A DNA stretch of 11,123 nucleotides from the NCBI GenBank assembly GCA_002392625.1, contig DGHJ01000071.1, positions 472-11,594 of the forward strand. Direction: 5' to 3'. The translations under genes and the position numbers were made by a program. This document shows positions 5,932 through 11,123 of this stretch, one piece after another (within the stretch, counting starts at the first letter, position 1; each line of letters begins with the position of its first letter). The notes under the pieces were generated by a model. That model worked only from the letters and a program-made list of their open reading frames with translations. It was not told the origin of the DNA and did not search any database. The DNA comes from Oscillospiraceae bacterium UBA3851 (GTDB lineage: Bacteria > Bacillota > Clostridia > Oscillospirales > Oscillospiraceae).

Positions 5932-6200
5932 AAAAGAAGCTGCTGGGCGCCCTCTGGGCCGTACTGCTCACGGCGCTGTCCGCCGTGACGGCCTTTGCCG
6001 ATCTCATCCCCACGCCGAGACCCACCCCCACGCCGACCCCCACGCCGGACCCTGTTCCCACGCCCGGACCGACGCCCGTGCCTGACCCGGCCGCGATTGA
6101 CCCCACGCTGTTGACGGTGCTGATCGTAGGCGTGGTGATCATCGCCGCCGCCGGGGCGGCCTGGCTGATCATCCGCCGGCGCCGGGCCAAAGCGGATTGA
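5928..6200 (+). CDS. Small membrane protein with Pro/Thr linker, AFAD family member 2
   Basis: 90 residues in four parts: a signal peptide (KKK, hydrophobic 5-20, likely cleavage in TAFA|D at 24/25); a Pro-Thr ectodomain (about 28-54) of TPTPTP and PTPGPTPVPDP type; one membrane helix (about 60-82); and a C-terminal RRRRAKAD tail expected to stay in the cytoplasm. The Pro-Thr stretch is an extended, stalk-like wall-spanning linker rather than a folded domain, so the protein seems to be little more than a stalk on an anchor. AAGGAGG (5914-5920) lies 7 nt before the ATG, and the start overlaps the preceding stop. It shares LSAVTAFAD with the next gene, which points to tandem duplication. The hydrophobic leader could instead stay uncleaved as a second helix. 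Function not recognised. Confidence 0.72.
   Translation: MKKKLLGALWAVLLTALSAVTAFADLIPTPRPTPTPTPTPDPVPTPGPTPVPDPAAIDPTLLTVLIVGVVIIAAAGAAWLIIRRRRAKAD
6009..6064 (+). repeat. CCCACGCC short repeats encoding the Pro/Thr stalk
   Basis: The octamer CCCACGCC occurs four times (6009-6016, 6027-6034, 6039-6046, 6057-6064), with start-to-start spacings of 18, 12 and 18 nt. All spacings are multiples of 6, so the Pro-Thr reading frame is kept. Such in-frame repeats can gain or lose units without a frameshift, which would change stalk length. Confidence 0.6.
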
Positions 6201-6219
6201 CGGGAAGGGGAGGTTCGCC

Positions 6220-6420
6220 GTGAAGAAACTGACCTTAACGACCCTGTGGACCGCGGCACTGCTGGTGCTGTCCGCTGTCACCGCCTTTGCCGACGTGGCC
6301 CCTCTGCCTGAGCCTGTCACCGCGCAGGCGCATCCGGAGCTCATCGTGCTCATCGCCGCGGTGGTGATCGTAGTTGCGGCCTCGATTGTGTGGATCGTGA
6401 TCCGCAACCGCAGGAAATGA
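6220..6420 (+). CDS. Small membrane protein, AFAD family member 3
   Basis: 66 residues starting at GTG, with GGGGAGG (6207-6213) 6 nt upstream. Plan: leader (about 1-21), TAFA|D cleavage-like site (24/25), a short polar segment VAPLPEPVTAQAHPE (26-40), a membrane helix (about 41-61, very Val/Ile-rich) and a basic IRNRRK tail. It has the same order of parts as the gene upstream, and its leader end (LSAVTAFAD) is identical, but the outer segment is only about 15 residues. After signal cleavage the mature protein would be about 42 residues, hardly more than a membrane anchor. The stop overlaps the next start (ATGA). Small bitopic proteins of this size commonly act by binding a larger membrane protein; the MFS transporter and the 4-helix protein next door are candidate partners. 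That is inference. Confidence 0.7.
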   Translation: MKKLTLTTLWTAALLVLSAVTAFADVAPLPEPVTAQAHPELIVLIAAVVIVVAASIVWIVIRNRRK

Positions 6421-6734
6421 GGATCTTTCTGGCCTGCGCATTGACGGTGCTCATCGAGACACCCTTCCTGGCGCTGTTCGGCTACCGGAAGCGGGACGAG
6501 GTGATTATCGTCGTCTGCGCCAACGTGGTTACCAACCTGCTGCTGAACCTGCTGCTCTGGCGCGTGCCGTCCCTGTACGGCCCCGCCGTCTACGCTCTGG
6601 AGGCGCTGGTGGTGGCTGTGGAATACGGCGTCTACCGACTGGCCTTCGGGCCGCGCCGCGGCCTCTTCTGGCTGACGCTGGCGGCCAACGCCCTGTCCTA
6701 CGGACTGGGGCTGCTGATCGGCCCCTTGCTGTGA
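6417..6734 (+). CDS. Small four-helix hydrophobic membrane protein of unknown function
   Basis: 105 residues with four predicted membrane helices (about 2-21, 28-48, 55-73, 82-102) and a short basic first loop GYRKRDE. Helix 2 carries regularly spaced polar residues (N36, T39, N40, N44), and helices 1 and 3 carry acidic ones (E14, E62, E69). Polar residues inside helices suggest a packed functional core rather than a simple anchor. No named family is recognised. The start overlaps the previous gene by 4 nt, and the SD is weak (AGGA only 3 nt from the ATG), so translation probably depends on coupling to the small gene before it. The stop is 17 nt before the second serpin, with that serpin's ribosome site beginning at the stop codon. 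It may form a unit with the AFAD proteins; this is inferred from position. Confidence 0.72.
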   Translation: MRIFLACALTVLIETPFLALFGYRKRDEVIIVVCANVVTNLLLNLLLWRVPSLYGPAVYALEALVVAVEYGVYRLAFGPRRGLFWLTLAANALSYGLGLLIGPLL

Positions 6735-6751
6735 AAAGGAGTGAAGTGAAG

Positions 6752-8008
6752 ATGAAAAAGACCCTTTGCGTGATCCTGAGCGTGCTGCTGCTGTCGTCCA
6801 TGGTCCTGAGTCTCACCGCCTGCGGGGGCCGGACCCCTGACGCCCAGGACCTGATGGAGAATATCTCCGCCGGGACCCCCTCCGGCGTCAGCGACCTGAC
6901 CACGGACAGCGCCCGCCTCACCGACTTCGGCCTGCGTCTGTTCCAGGCGGCGAAAAACGACGGGGAGAATACGCTGGTTTCGCCTCTGTCCGTCCTCTGC
7001 GCTCTGGCCATGACGGCCAACGGCGCCAAGGGGGAGACCCGCACCCAGATGGAGGCCGTGCTGGGCATGAAGGTGGAGGAGCTGAACGAGTACCTCTACG
7101 CCTACGTCCATGGTCTGCCTGCCGATGAGCAGGCCAGGCTGGACCTGGCCAACTCCATCTGGTTCACCGATGACGAAAGCTTTCAGGTGAACGGCGATTT
7201 CCTCCAGACCAACGCCGACTATTACGGCGCGGACCTCTACAGGACGCCCTTTGACGACGCGGCCTGCAAGGCCATCAACGACTGGGTCAAGGAGAAGACC
7301 GACGGCATGATCCCCCAGATCCTGGACCGGATCTCTCCCGACGCGGTGATGTACCTGGTCAACGCACTGGCCTTTGAGGCGGAGTGGGCGGCGCCCTACG
7401 ACAAGCAACAGGTGCAGAAGAGCGATTTCACCCAGACCGACGGCGCCGTCCAACAGGTGGATTTCCTGTACGGCGACGTAAGCAGTTATCTGGAGGATGA
7501 AAACGCCGCCGGCTTCCTCAAGTTTTACAGGGGCGGCGACTACGCCTTTGCCGCCCTGCTGCCCGACGAGGGCGTCAGCGTGGACGAATACGTGGCCTCC
7601 CTCACCGGCGAGCGTCTCCATCAGCTGCTGACCCATCCCCAGAGCGTCACCGTCCACACCGCCATCCCCAAGTTCGAGAGCGCTTACAGCGCTGAGCTGG
7701 GCGAGACCCTGGCGGACATGGGCATGCCCCTGGCTTTTGACCGCATCAAGGCGGACTTCTCCGCCCTGGGCACCGCGGATCAGAACATCTACATCAGCCG
7801 CGTGCTGCACAAGACCTTCATCTCCGTGACGGAGCAGGGCACCAAGGCCGGCGCCGCCACCGTGGTGGAGATGGCGAAAAACGGCGCCTTCCACGGCGGG
7901 GAGGAGGCGAAGACGGTTTACCTGGACCGCCCCTTCGTCTACATGCTCATCGATTGCCGCACCAATACGCCGTTCTTCATCGGCACCATGCTGACGCCGG
8001 GGAAGTAA
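6752..8008 (+). CDS. Serpin (serine protease inhibitor), surface lipoprotein, copy 2
   Basis: A 418-residue paralog of the serpin at 3491-4732, with the same lipobox LTAC (Cys24) and the same blocks (NTLVSPLSVLCALAMTANGA, LANSIWFTDD, INDWVKEKTDGMIPQIL, ISRVLHKTFISV, DRPFVYMLID, PFFIGTM). The hinge EQGTKAGAATVVEMA (about 361-375) is retained, predicting an inhibitory protein. The loop that follows is different: KNGAFHGGEEAKTVY replaces EGTMLIEDQKTVT and is two residues longer, so target specificity should differ. P1 should fall within NGAFHGG; Phe would point to a chymotrypsin-like target, but this cannot be fixed by eye. The ATG at 6752 is preferred (AAGGAG at 6736-6741, 10 nt upstream) over an in-frame GTG at 6731, because it places the basic residues right at the start of the signal peptide. 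It is the last gene of the operon and is followed by a terminator. Confidence 0.96.
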   Translation: MKKTLCVILSVLLLSSMVLSLTACGGRTPDAQDLMENISAGTPSGVSDLTTDSARLTDFGLRLFQAAKNDGENTLVSPLSVLCALAMTANGAKGETRTQMEAVLGMKVEELNEYLYAYVHGLPADEQARLDLANSIWFTDDESFQVNGDFLQTNADYYGADLYRTPFDDAACKAINDWVKEKTDGMIPQILDRISPDAVMYLVNALAFEAEWAAPYDKQQVQKSDFTQTDGAVQQVDFLYGDVSSYLEDENAAGFLKFYRGGDYAFAALLPDEGVSVDEYVASLTGERLHQLLTHPQSVTVHTAIPKFESAYSAELGETLADMGMPLAFDRIKADFSALGTADQNIYISRVLHKTFISVTEQGTKAGAATVVEMAKNGAFHGGEEAKTVYLDRPFVYMLIDCRTNTPFFIGTMLTPGK

Positions 8009-8101
8009 AATAATCGGAATACAATCGAAACGGGCCGCCCGGTAAAGGCAGCCCGTTTCTTTTGCTGTCAGCGGTATGTTTGTCCGATTATTGTAATAGG
8101 A
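8009..8101. repeat. AT-rich inverted repeats flanking the terminator
   Basis: AATAATCGGA (8009-8018, directly after the serpin stop) is an exact inverted copy of TCCGATTATT (8083-8092). The second copy is also half of an imperfect palindrome: TCCGATTA (8083-8090), TTG, TAATAGGA (8094-8101), with one mismatch in eight. That palindrome lies about 16 nt upstream of the -35 of the next operon. The arrangement could be an outer stem around the terminator or a pair of protein-binding sites. Confidence 0.4.
8027..8063 (+). terminator. Rho-independent terminator of the serpin operon
   Basis: GAAACGGGC (8027-8035) pairs perfectly with GCCCGTTTC (8051-8059). The stem continues, after one C-A mismatch, with GCC (8037-8039) and GGC (8047-8049) around a 7-nt loop. 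TTTCTTTT follows at 8056-8063. It lies 19 nt after the second serpin stop. Confidence 0.85.
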
Positions 8102-8117
8102 TTGGCACAAGTACAGA

Positions 8118-8185
8118 TTGACTTTTGGGCAATTTTTTGTTAAAATATATGCAATAGTCAGACATCTTTAACGAGCTGTCAGACA
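8118..8185 (+). promoter_or_regulatory. Promoter and possible operators of the 2-oxoacid:ferredoxin oxidoreductase operon
   Basis: TTGACT (8118-8123), a 17-nt spacer and TAAAAT (8141-8146) make a near-consensus sigma-A promoter in AT-rich DNA. Overlapping the -10, 8137-8154 reads TTGTTAA, 4 nt, TATGCAA. The left half matches the Rex (NADH-sensing repressor) half-site TTGTTAA exactly and the right half 4 of 7. Just after the expected start, GTCAGACA occurs twice (8157-8164 and 8178-8185), 21 bp apart, so on the same face of the helix. The promoter is well supported; the operator readings are suggestions. Confidence 0.7.
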
Positions 8186-8211
8186 ACTCCGAAACAGGGG
8201 AGGGTACGGCC

Positions 8212-8928
8212 TTGAAGGATTACTGGGTGCTGGTGGGCAGCTTCGGCGGCGGAAAGAGCGAATTATCTCTGAATATGGCGGTCCGCGCAGCGCAAAAGGG
8301 CCCCTGCATGCTGGTGGATATGGACGTCATCAACCCCTATTTCCGCACCAGTGAGCGCCACGAGCTGCTGGAGAAGGCCGGCGTGGAGTTGGTCTCCCCG
8401 CCCTACGCCCTGCAGAAGATCGAGATTATGTCCGTCTCGGCGCGGGTGTACGCCGCGTTCACGCCGGGGGAGGGCACCGTGATCTTCGACGTGGGCGGCG
8501 ACCACGTGGGCGCCATCGCCCTGGGGCAGTACAAGCCCAATTTCCAGAACATACCGCCGGAGAATCTCCACGTGCTGTACGTGGTCAATCCCATGCGGCC
8601 CCTGGCCTCCGACCTGCCCAGCGCCCGCACCATGCTGGAGAAGATCCAGGGCGCCTGCCGCCTGCGTGTCACCGGCATCGTCAACAACGGCAATCTGGCC
8701 GGCATGACCACTGCCGAGCATCTGGTCACGGGCTATGAGCTGGTGCGCGACCTCTCCCGTGAGACGGGGATCCCCGTGTGGGGCACCTGCGGCACCGAGG
8801 GGACGCTGAAGGAGTTCGAAGCATACGCCAAGGCCAACGGCTTGGACGAGGCGTATATCGGAAAACGATACCCGATCGAGGTGATGATGCACAGAAGCTG
8901 GGATAAGTACCTGAGCGAAGGATTGTAA
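8212..8928 (+). CDS. P-loop ATPase of the ParA/MinD/CooC-like type, first gene of the VOR operon
   Basis: 238 residues. The Walker A is GSFGGGKS (9-16), followed by a switch-like LVDMDVINPYFRTSER (34-49) and a Walker B VIFDVGGD (90-97); later VTGIVNNGNLAGMTT occupies the base-recognition region. This is a SIMIBI-class P-loop protein. It lacks the classic deviant Walker A KGGxGK, having G rather than K at the first of those positions. It starts at TTG (8212), with GGGGAGGG (8197-8204) 7 nt upstream and no better start nearby. It is the promoter-proximal gene and is followed 47 nt later by the ferredoxin, alpha, beta and gamma subunits, so a job in assembly, cofactor loading or regulation of the oxidoreductase is plausible. 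Cys32 is solitary and no CxxC motif is visible, so it is probably not an Fe-S carrier. No characterised homologue comes to mind. Confidence 0.8.
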   Translation: MKDYWVLVGSFGGGKSELSLNMAVRAAQKGPCMLVDMDVINPYFRTSERHELLEKAGVELVSPPYALQKIEIMSVSARVYAAFTPGEGTVIFDVGGDHVGAIALGQYKPNFQNIPPENLHVLYVVNPMRPLASDLPSARTMLEKIQGACRLRVTGIVNNGNLAGMTTAEHLVTGYELVRDLSRETGIPVWGTCGTEGTLKEFEAYAKANGLDEAYIGKRYPIEVMMHRSWDKYLSEGL

Positions 8929-8975
8929 TGACTCCGTATTCACAAAAATTCAAATAGGGAAAGTGAGGAAAAGCC

Positions 8976-9182
8976 ATGATAAAAGTGACCATCTACGAGG
9001 ACCAGTGCAAGGGCTGCGGTCTTTGTGTGCGCGCCTGCCCCAAGGCAGTGCTCGCCATCTCCAAGACCCACCTGAACACCAAGGGCTACTATCCTGTGGA
9101 GGTCGTTGACCAGGATGCGTGCATCGCCTGCACGTCCTGCGCCAGGACCTGCCCCGACGTAGCCATTGAGATCGAGAAATAA
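8976..9182 (+). CDS. vorD: 2x[4Fe-4S] ferredoxin, delta subunit of 2-oxoacid:ferredoxin oxidoreductase
   Basis: 68 residues with two complete CxxCxxCxxxCP motifs: CKGCGLCVRACP (Cys 11, 14, 17, 21) and CIACTSCARTCP (Cys 49, 52, 55, 59). Each set shares its last Cys with the opposite cluster in this fold. The separate small subunit passes electrons from the thiamine-diphosphate site of the beta subunit to free ferredoxin. The spacing between motifs (27 residues, containing LNTKGYYPVEVVD) is typical of the delta subunit of VOR/KOR/POR complexes rather than of free clostridial 2[4Fe-4S] ferredoxin, which has a shorter loop. A GAGG lies 7 nt before the ATG. The alpha-subunit start is 13 nt downstream. 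The choice of VOR over KOR or POR follows from the neighbouring alpha subunit. Confidence 0.9.
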   Translation: MIKVTIYEDQCKGCGLCVRACPKAVLAISKTHLNTKGYYPVEVVDQDACIACTSCARTCPDVAIEIEK

Positions 9183-9195
9183 GGAGGAAAGGTAT

Positions 9196-10263
9196 ATGGC
9201 TCTGAAATTGATGAAGGGTTGCGAGGCCATTGCCGAGGCCGCGATCCAGGCGGGCTGCCGCTACTTCTTCGGCTATCCCATCACCCCGCAGAACGATATC
9301 CCTGAGTACATGTCCCTGCGTCTGCCCCAGGTGGGCGGCTGCTTCCTGCAGGCCGAGAGCGAGCTGGCCGCCATCAACATGGTGTACGGCGCTTCCGGCG
9401 CAGGCGCCCGCGTCATGACCTCCTCCTCCAGCCCCGGCATCAGCCTGAAGCAGGAGGGTATTTCCACCATCGCCGCCGCTGAGCTGCCCTGCGTCATCGT
9501 CAACATGATGCGCGGCGGTCCCGGTCTGGGCAACATCCAGGCCTCCCAGGGCGACTACTTCCAGGCCGTCAAGGGCGGCGGTCACGGCGACTACCACCCC
9601 ATCGTCATCGCCCCCTCCTCCATCCAGGAGACGGTCAACATGATGGGCAAGGCCTTCGACCTGGCCGACGACTACCGCATCCCCGTCATCATCCTGGCCG
9701 ACGGTCTCATCGGTCAGATGATGGAGCCCGTGGAGATGCCCAATAACCCCGATCCCGTCAAGAAAGACAAGCCCTGGGCAGCCACCGGCTACGTGCCCGG
9801 CGGCAAGAAGCAGCGCGCCATCATCAACTCCCTGTATATCGAGACCGAGGATCTGGACGTGCTGCACACCCGGCTGAGCGCCACCTATGACCGCATCCAG
9901 GCCAACGAGATCATGGTGGAGACCTACAACACCGAGGGCGCTGAGTTCATCCTGTGCGCTTACGGCACCGTGGCCCGCGTCTGCAAGGCCGCCGTCCGCA
10001 TCTGCGCCGAGCAGGGCGTCAAGGTGGGCCTGGTCCGTCCCATCACTCTGTGGCCGTTCCCCACCGAGGCTGTGCATAACGCCGTGGCGCAGGAGAGCGT
10101 CAAGGGCGTGCTGACGGTGGAGGTCAGCGACGGTCAGATGTACGAGGATATCCGTCTGGCGGTCAACGGCTGCAAGCCCACGGAGTTCATGGGCAAGGCC
10201 GGCAGCGCCATTCCCGCGGCGGAGGATATCGCCGAGCGGATTATGAACATGAGGAGGGCGTAA
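9196..10263 (+). CDS. vorB: 2-oxoacid:ferredoxin oxidoreductase alpha subunit (VorB type)
   Basis: 355 residues. The alpha subunit supplies the pyrimidine-binding half of the thiamine-diphosphate site. With the beta, gamma and delta subunits it converts a 2-oxoacid and CoA to acyl-CoA, CO2 and reduced ferredoxin. Family marks are GYPITPQNDIPEYM (26-39), the catalytic-site QAESELAAINMVYGAS (52-67), TSSSSPGISLKQEG, RGGPGLGNIQASQGDYFQ (about 111-128) and a C-terminal transketolase-like domain beginning near the VETYNTEGAEFILCAYGT stretch. YPITPQND rather than YPITPS favours the VorB group, named for 3-methyl-2-oxobutanoate (2-oxoisovalerate), although related enzymes use other 2-oxoacids. The start at 9196 has GGAGG (9183-9187) 8 nt upstream; an in-frame ATG at 9166 lies inside the ferredoxin gene and is rejected. 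Strong C-ending codon preference suggests high expression. Confidence 0.92.
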   Translation: MALKLMKGCEAIAEAAIQAGCRYFFGYPITPQNDIPEYMSLRLPQVGGCFLQAESELAAINMVYGASGAGARVMTSSSSPGISLKQEGISTIAAAELPCVIVNMMRGGPGLGNIQASQGDYFQAVKGGGHGDYHPIVIAPSSIQETVNMMGKAFDLADDYRIPVIILADGLIGQMMEPVEMPNNPDPVKKDKPWAATGYVPGGKKQRAIINSLYIETEDLDVLHTRLSATYDRIQANEIMVETYNTEGAEFILCAYGTVARVCKAAVRICAEQGVKVGLVRPITLWPFPTEAVHNAVAQESVKGVLTVEVSDGQMYEDIRLAVNGCKPTEFMGKAGSAIPAAEDIAERIMNMRRA

Positions 10264-10266
10264 CGT

Positions 10267-11001
10267 ATGGCGACGATTTTTAAGAGAACTTCTGTTCTGA
10301 CCAACGCGCCGTTCCACTACTGCCCCGGCTGCGGTCACGGCATCGTGCACCGCATGGTGGCCGAGGTCATCGAGGAACTGGGCATCCGTGAGAAGACGGC
10401 CGGCGTCGCCCCCGTGGGCTGCGCGGTATTCGCTTACAACTACTTTGACGTGGATATGTACGAGGCCGCCCACGGCCGCGCACCCGCTGTGGCTACCGGC
10501 TACAAGCGCGTCCACCCCGAAAACGTGTGCTTCACCTACCAGGGCGACGGCGACCTGGCCTCCATCGGCACCGCCGAGATCGTCCACGCCGCCCACCGCG
10601 GTGAGAAGATCACCACCATCTTTATCAACAACGCCATTTACGGCATGACCGGCGGCCAGATGGCCCCCACCACCCTGGTGGGCCAGAAGACCACCACCAG
10701 CCCCCTGGGCCGCGACAAGGACCACTGCGGCGAGCCCATCCGCATGGCGGAGATGCTGGCCACCATCAACGGCTCTGCCTTCATCGCCCGCACGGCTCTG
10801 AACAACACTGCCAACCTGGTCAAGACCAAGGCTGCCATCAAGAAGGCCTTCCAGGCGCAGCTGGACGGCAAGGGCTTCTCCATGGTGGAGATCCTGTCCC
10901 CCTGCCCCACCAACTGGGGCAAGTCCCCCGCCGAGGCCATGGACTGGCTGGCGGAGAACATGATCCCCTACTATCCCCTGGGCATTATGAAGGAGGTCTG
11001 A
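10267..11001 (+). CDS. vorA: 2-oxoacid:ferredoxin oxidoreductase beta subunit (thiamine-diphosphate-binding)
   Basis: 244 residues, the usual beta-subunit length. CPGCGHG (19-25) is the N-terminal family motif. GDGDLASIGTAEIVHAAHRG (93-112), with the NN at 121-122, is the thiamine-diphosphate/Mg2+ site (GDG...NN), followed by IYGMTGGQMAPTT, the diagnostic loop of this family. Cys19, Cys22 and further Cys52 and Cys88 are consistent with members whose beta subunit binds a [4Fe-4S] cluster, but I cannot assign all four ligands with certainty. LSPCPTNWGKSP near the C-terminus is also a family feature. AGGAGG (10252-10257) lies 9 nt before the ATG, inside the end of vorB, and the genes are separated by 3 nt. 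It is the catalytic partner of the alpha subunit. Confidence 0.93.
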   Translation: MATIFKRTSVLTNAPFHYCPGCGHGIVHRMVAEVIEELGIREKTAGVAPVGCAVFAYNYFDVDMYEAAHGRAPAVATGYKRVHPENVCFTYQGDGDLASIGTAEIVHAAHRGEKITTIFINNAIYGMTGGQMAPTTLVGQKTTTSPLGRDKDHCGEPIRMAEMLATINGSAFIARTALNNTANLVKTKAAIKKAFQAQLDGKGFSMVEILSPCPTNWGKSPAEAMDWLAENMIPYYPLGIMKEV

Positions 11002-11004
11002 GAC

Positions 11005-11123
11005 ATGGTTGAAAGAAACATTTTCGCAGGCTTCGGCGGCCAGGGCGTTCTGCTCATGGGCCAGCTGCTGGCGGCTGCCGGCATGATGGAGGGCAAGAAC
11101 ACCTCCTGGATCCCCTCTTACGG
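11005..11123 (+). CDS. vorC: 2-oxoacid:ferredoxin oxidoreductase gamma subunit, 5' part only
   Basis: Only the first 39 codons are in the window. RNIFAGFGGQGVLLMGQLLA (4-23) followed by AGMMEGKNTSWIPSYG is the N-terminal signature of the gamma (2-oxoacid:acceptor oxidoreductase, POR_N-like) subunit, which binds CoA and closes the active site of the complex. AGGAGG (10991-10996) is 8 nt before the ATG, which comes 3 nt after the beta stop. The usual full length is about 180 residues, so the rest and the operon terminator lie beyond 11123. Confidence 0.92.
   Translation, partial: MVERNIFAGFGGQGVLLMGQLLAAAGMMEGKNTSWIPSY

Noticed and set aside
8929..8975. Possible extra promoter or small gene between the ATPase and the ferredoxin gene
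   Set aside because: The 47-nt gap is AT-rich but shows no paired -35/-10 boxes or open frame, only the ferredoxin ribosome site.
9166..9195. Earlier in-frame ATG for the VOR alpha subunit
   Set aside because: It lies within the ferredoxin gene with no ribosome site. The ATG at 9196 has GGAGG at the right distance and gives the normal family N-terminus.

Overview
The window looks like GC-rich chromosome from a gut-type Clostridia relative, most likely Oscillospiraceae (Flavonifractor/Oscillibacter/Lawsonibacter-like). This is an inference. It rests on Gram-positive-style AGGAGG ribosome sites, tightly packed co-directional genes, a ferredoxin-dependent 2-oxoacid oxidoreductase operon typical of anaerobes, and lipoprotein serpins of the kind known from gut Firmicutes. 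No rRNA, tRNA, CRISPR array or insertion sequence was seen.

Layout. (1) Positions 1-352, minus strand: the N-terminal part of rarA (replication-associated AAA+ ATPase), cut by the window edge. (2) Positions 353-547: a divergent control region where the two opposed promoters appear to share one palindromic -35 hexamer (TTGCAA, 410-415), followed by a roughly 100-nt leader with two hairpins. (3) Positions 548-8008, plus strand: eleven genes with gaps of 21 nt or less, or overlaps. In order they are an ECF sigma factor; a one-pass membrane protein in the anti-sigma position; two exported or anchored proteins with near-identical N-terminal anchors; a lipoprotein serpin; an MFS-type transporter; three tiny single-pass membrane proteins built on an AFAD-TM-basic-tail plan; a 4-helix hydrophobic protein; and a second lipoprotein serpin. 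A strong rho-independent terminator closes the unit at 8027-8063. A possible internal promoter lies at 5720-5747. (4) Positions 8064-8211: AT-rich control region with a near-consensus promoter and operator-like repeats. (5) Positions 8212-11123, plus strand: a P-loop ATPase, a 2x[4Fe-4S] ferredoxin subunit, and the alpha, beta and partial gamma subunits of a VOR-type 2-oxoacid:ferredoxin oxidoreductase.

How the genes may work together. Region 3 is the novel candidate: a self-contained envelope module in which an ECF sigma/anti-sigma pair is co-transcribed with two surface-tethered serpins whose reactive loops differ, plus a set of small membrane proteins. The simplest reading is a sensor-and-shield system against host or microbial proteases at the cell surface. 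The gene families are read from sequence; the system-level role is inference. Region 5 is conventional anaerobic branched-chain (or related) 2-oxoacid oxidation to acyl-CoA with reduction of ferredoxin, preceded by an uncharacterised ATPase that may serve the complex.
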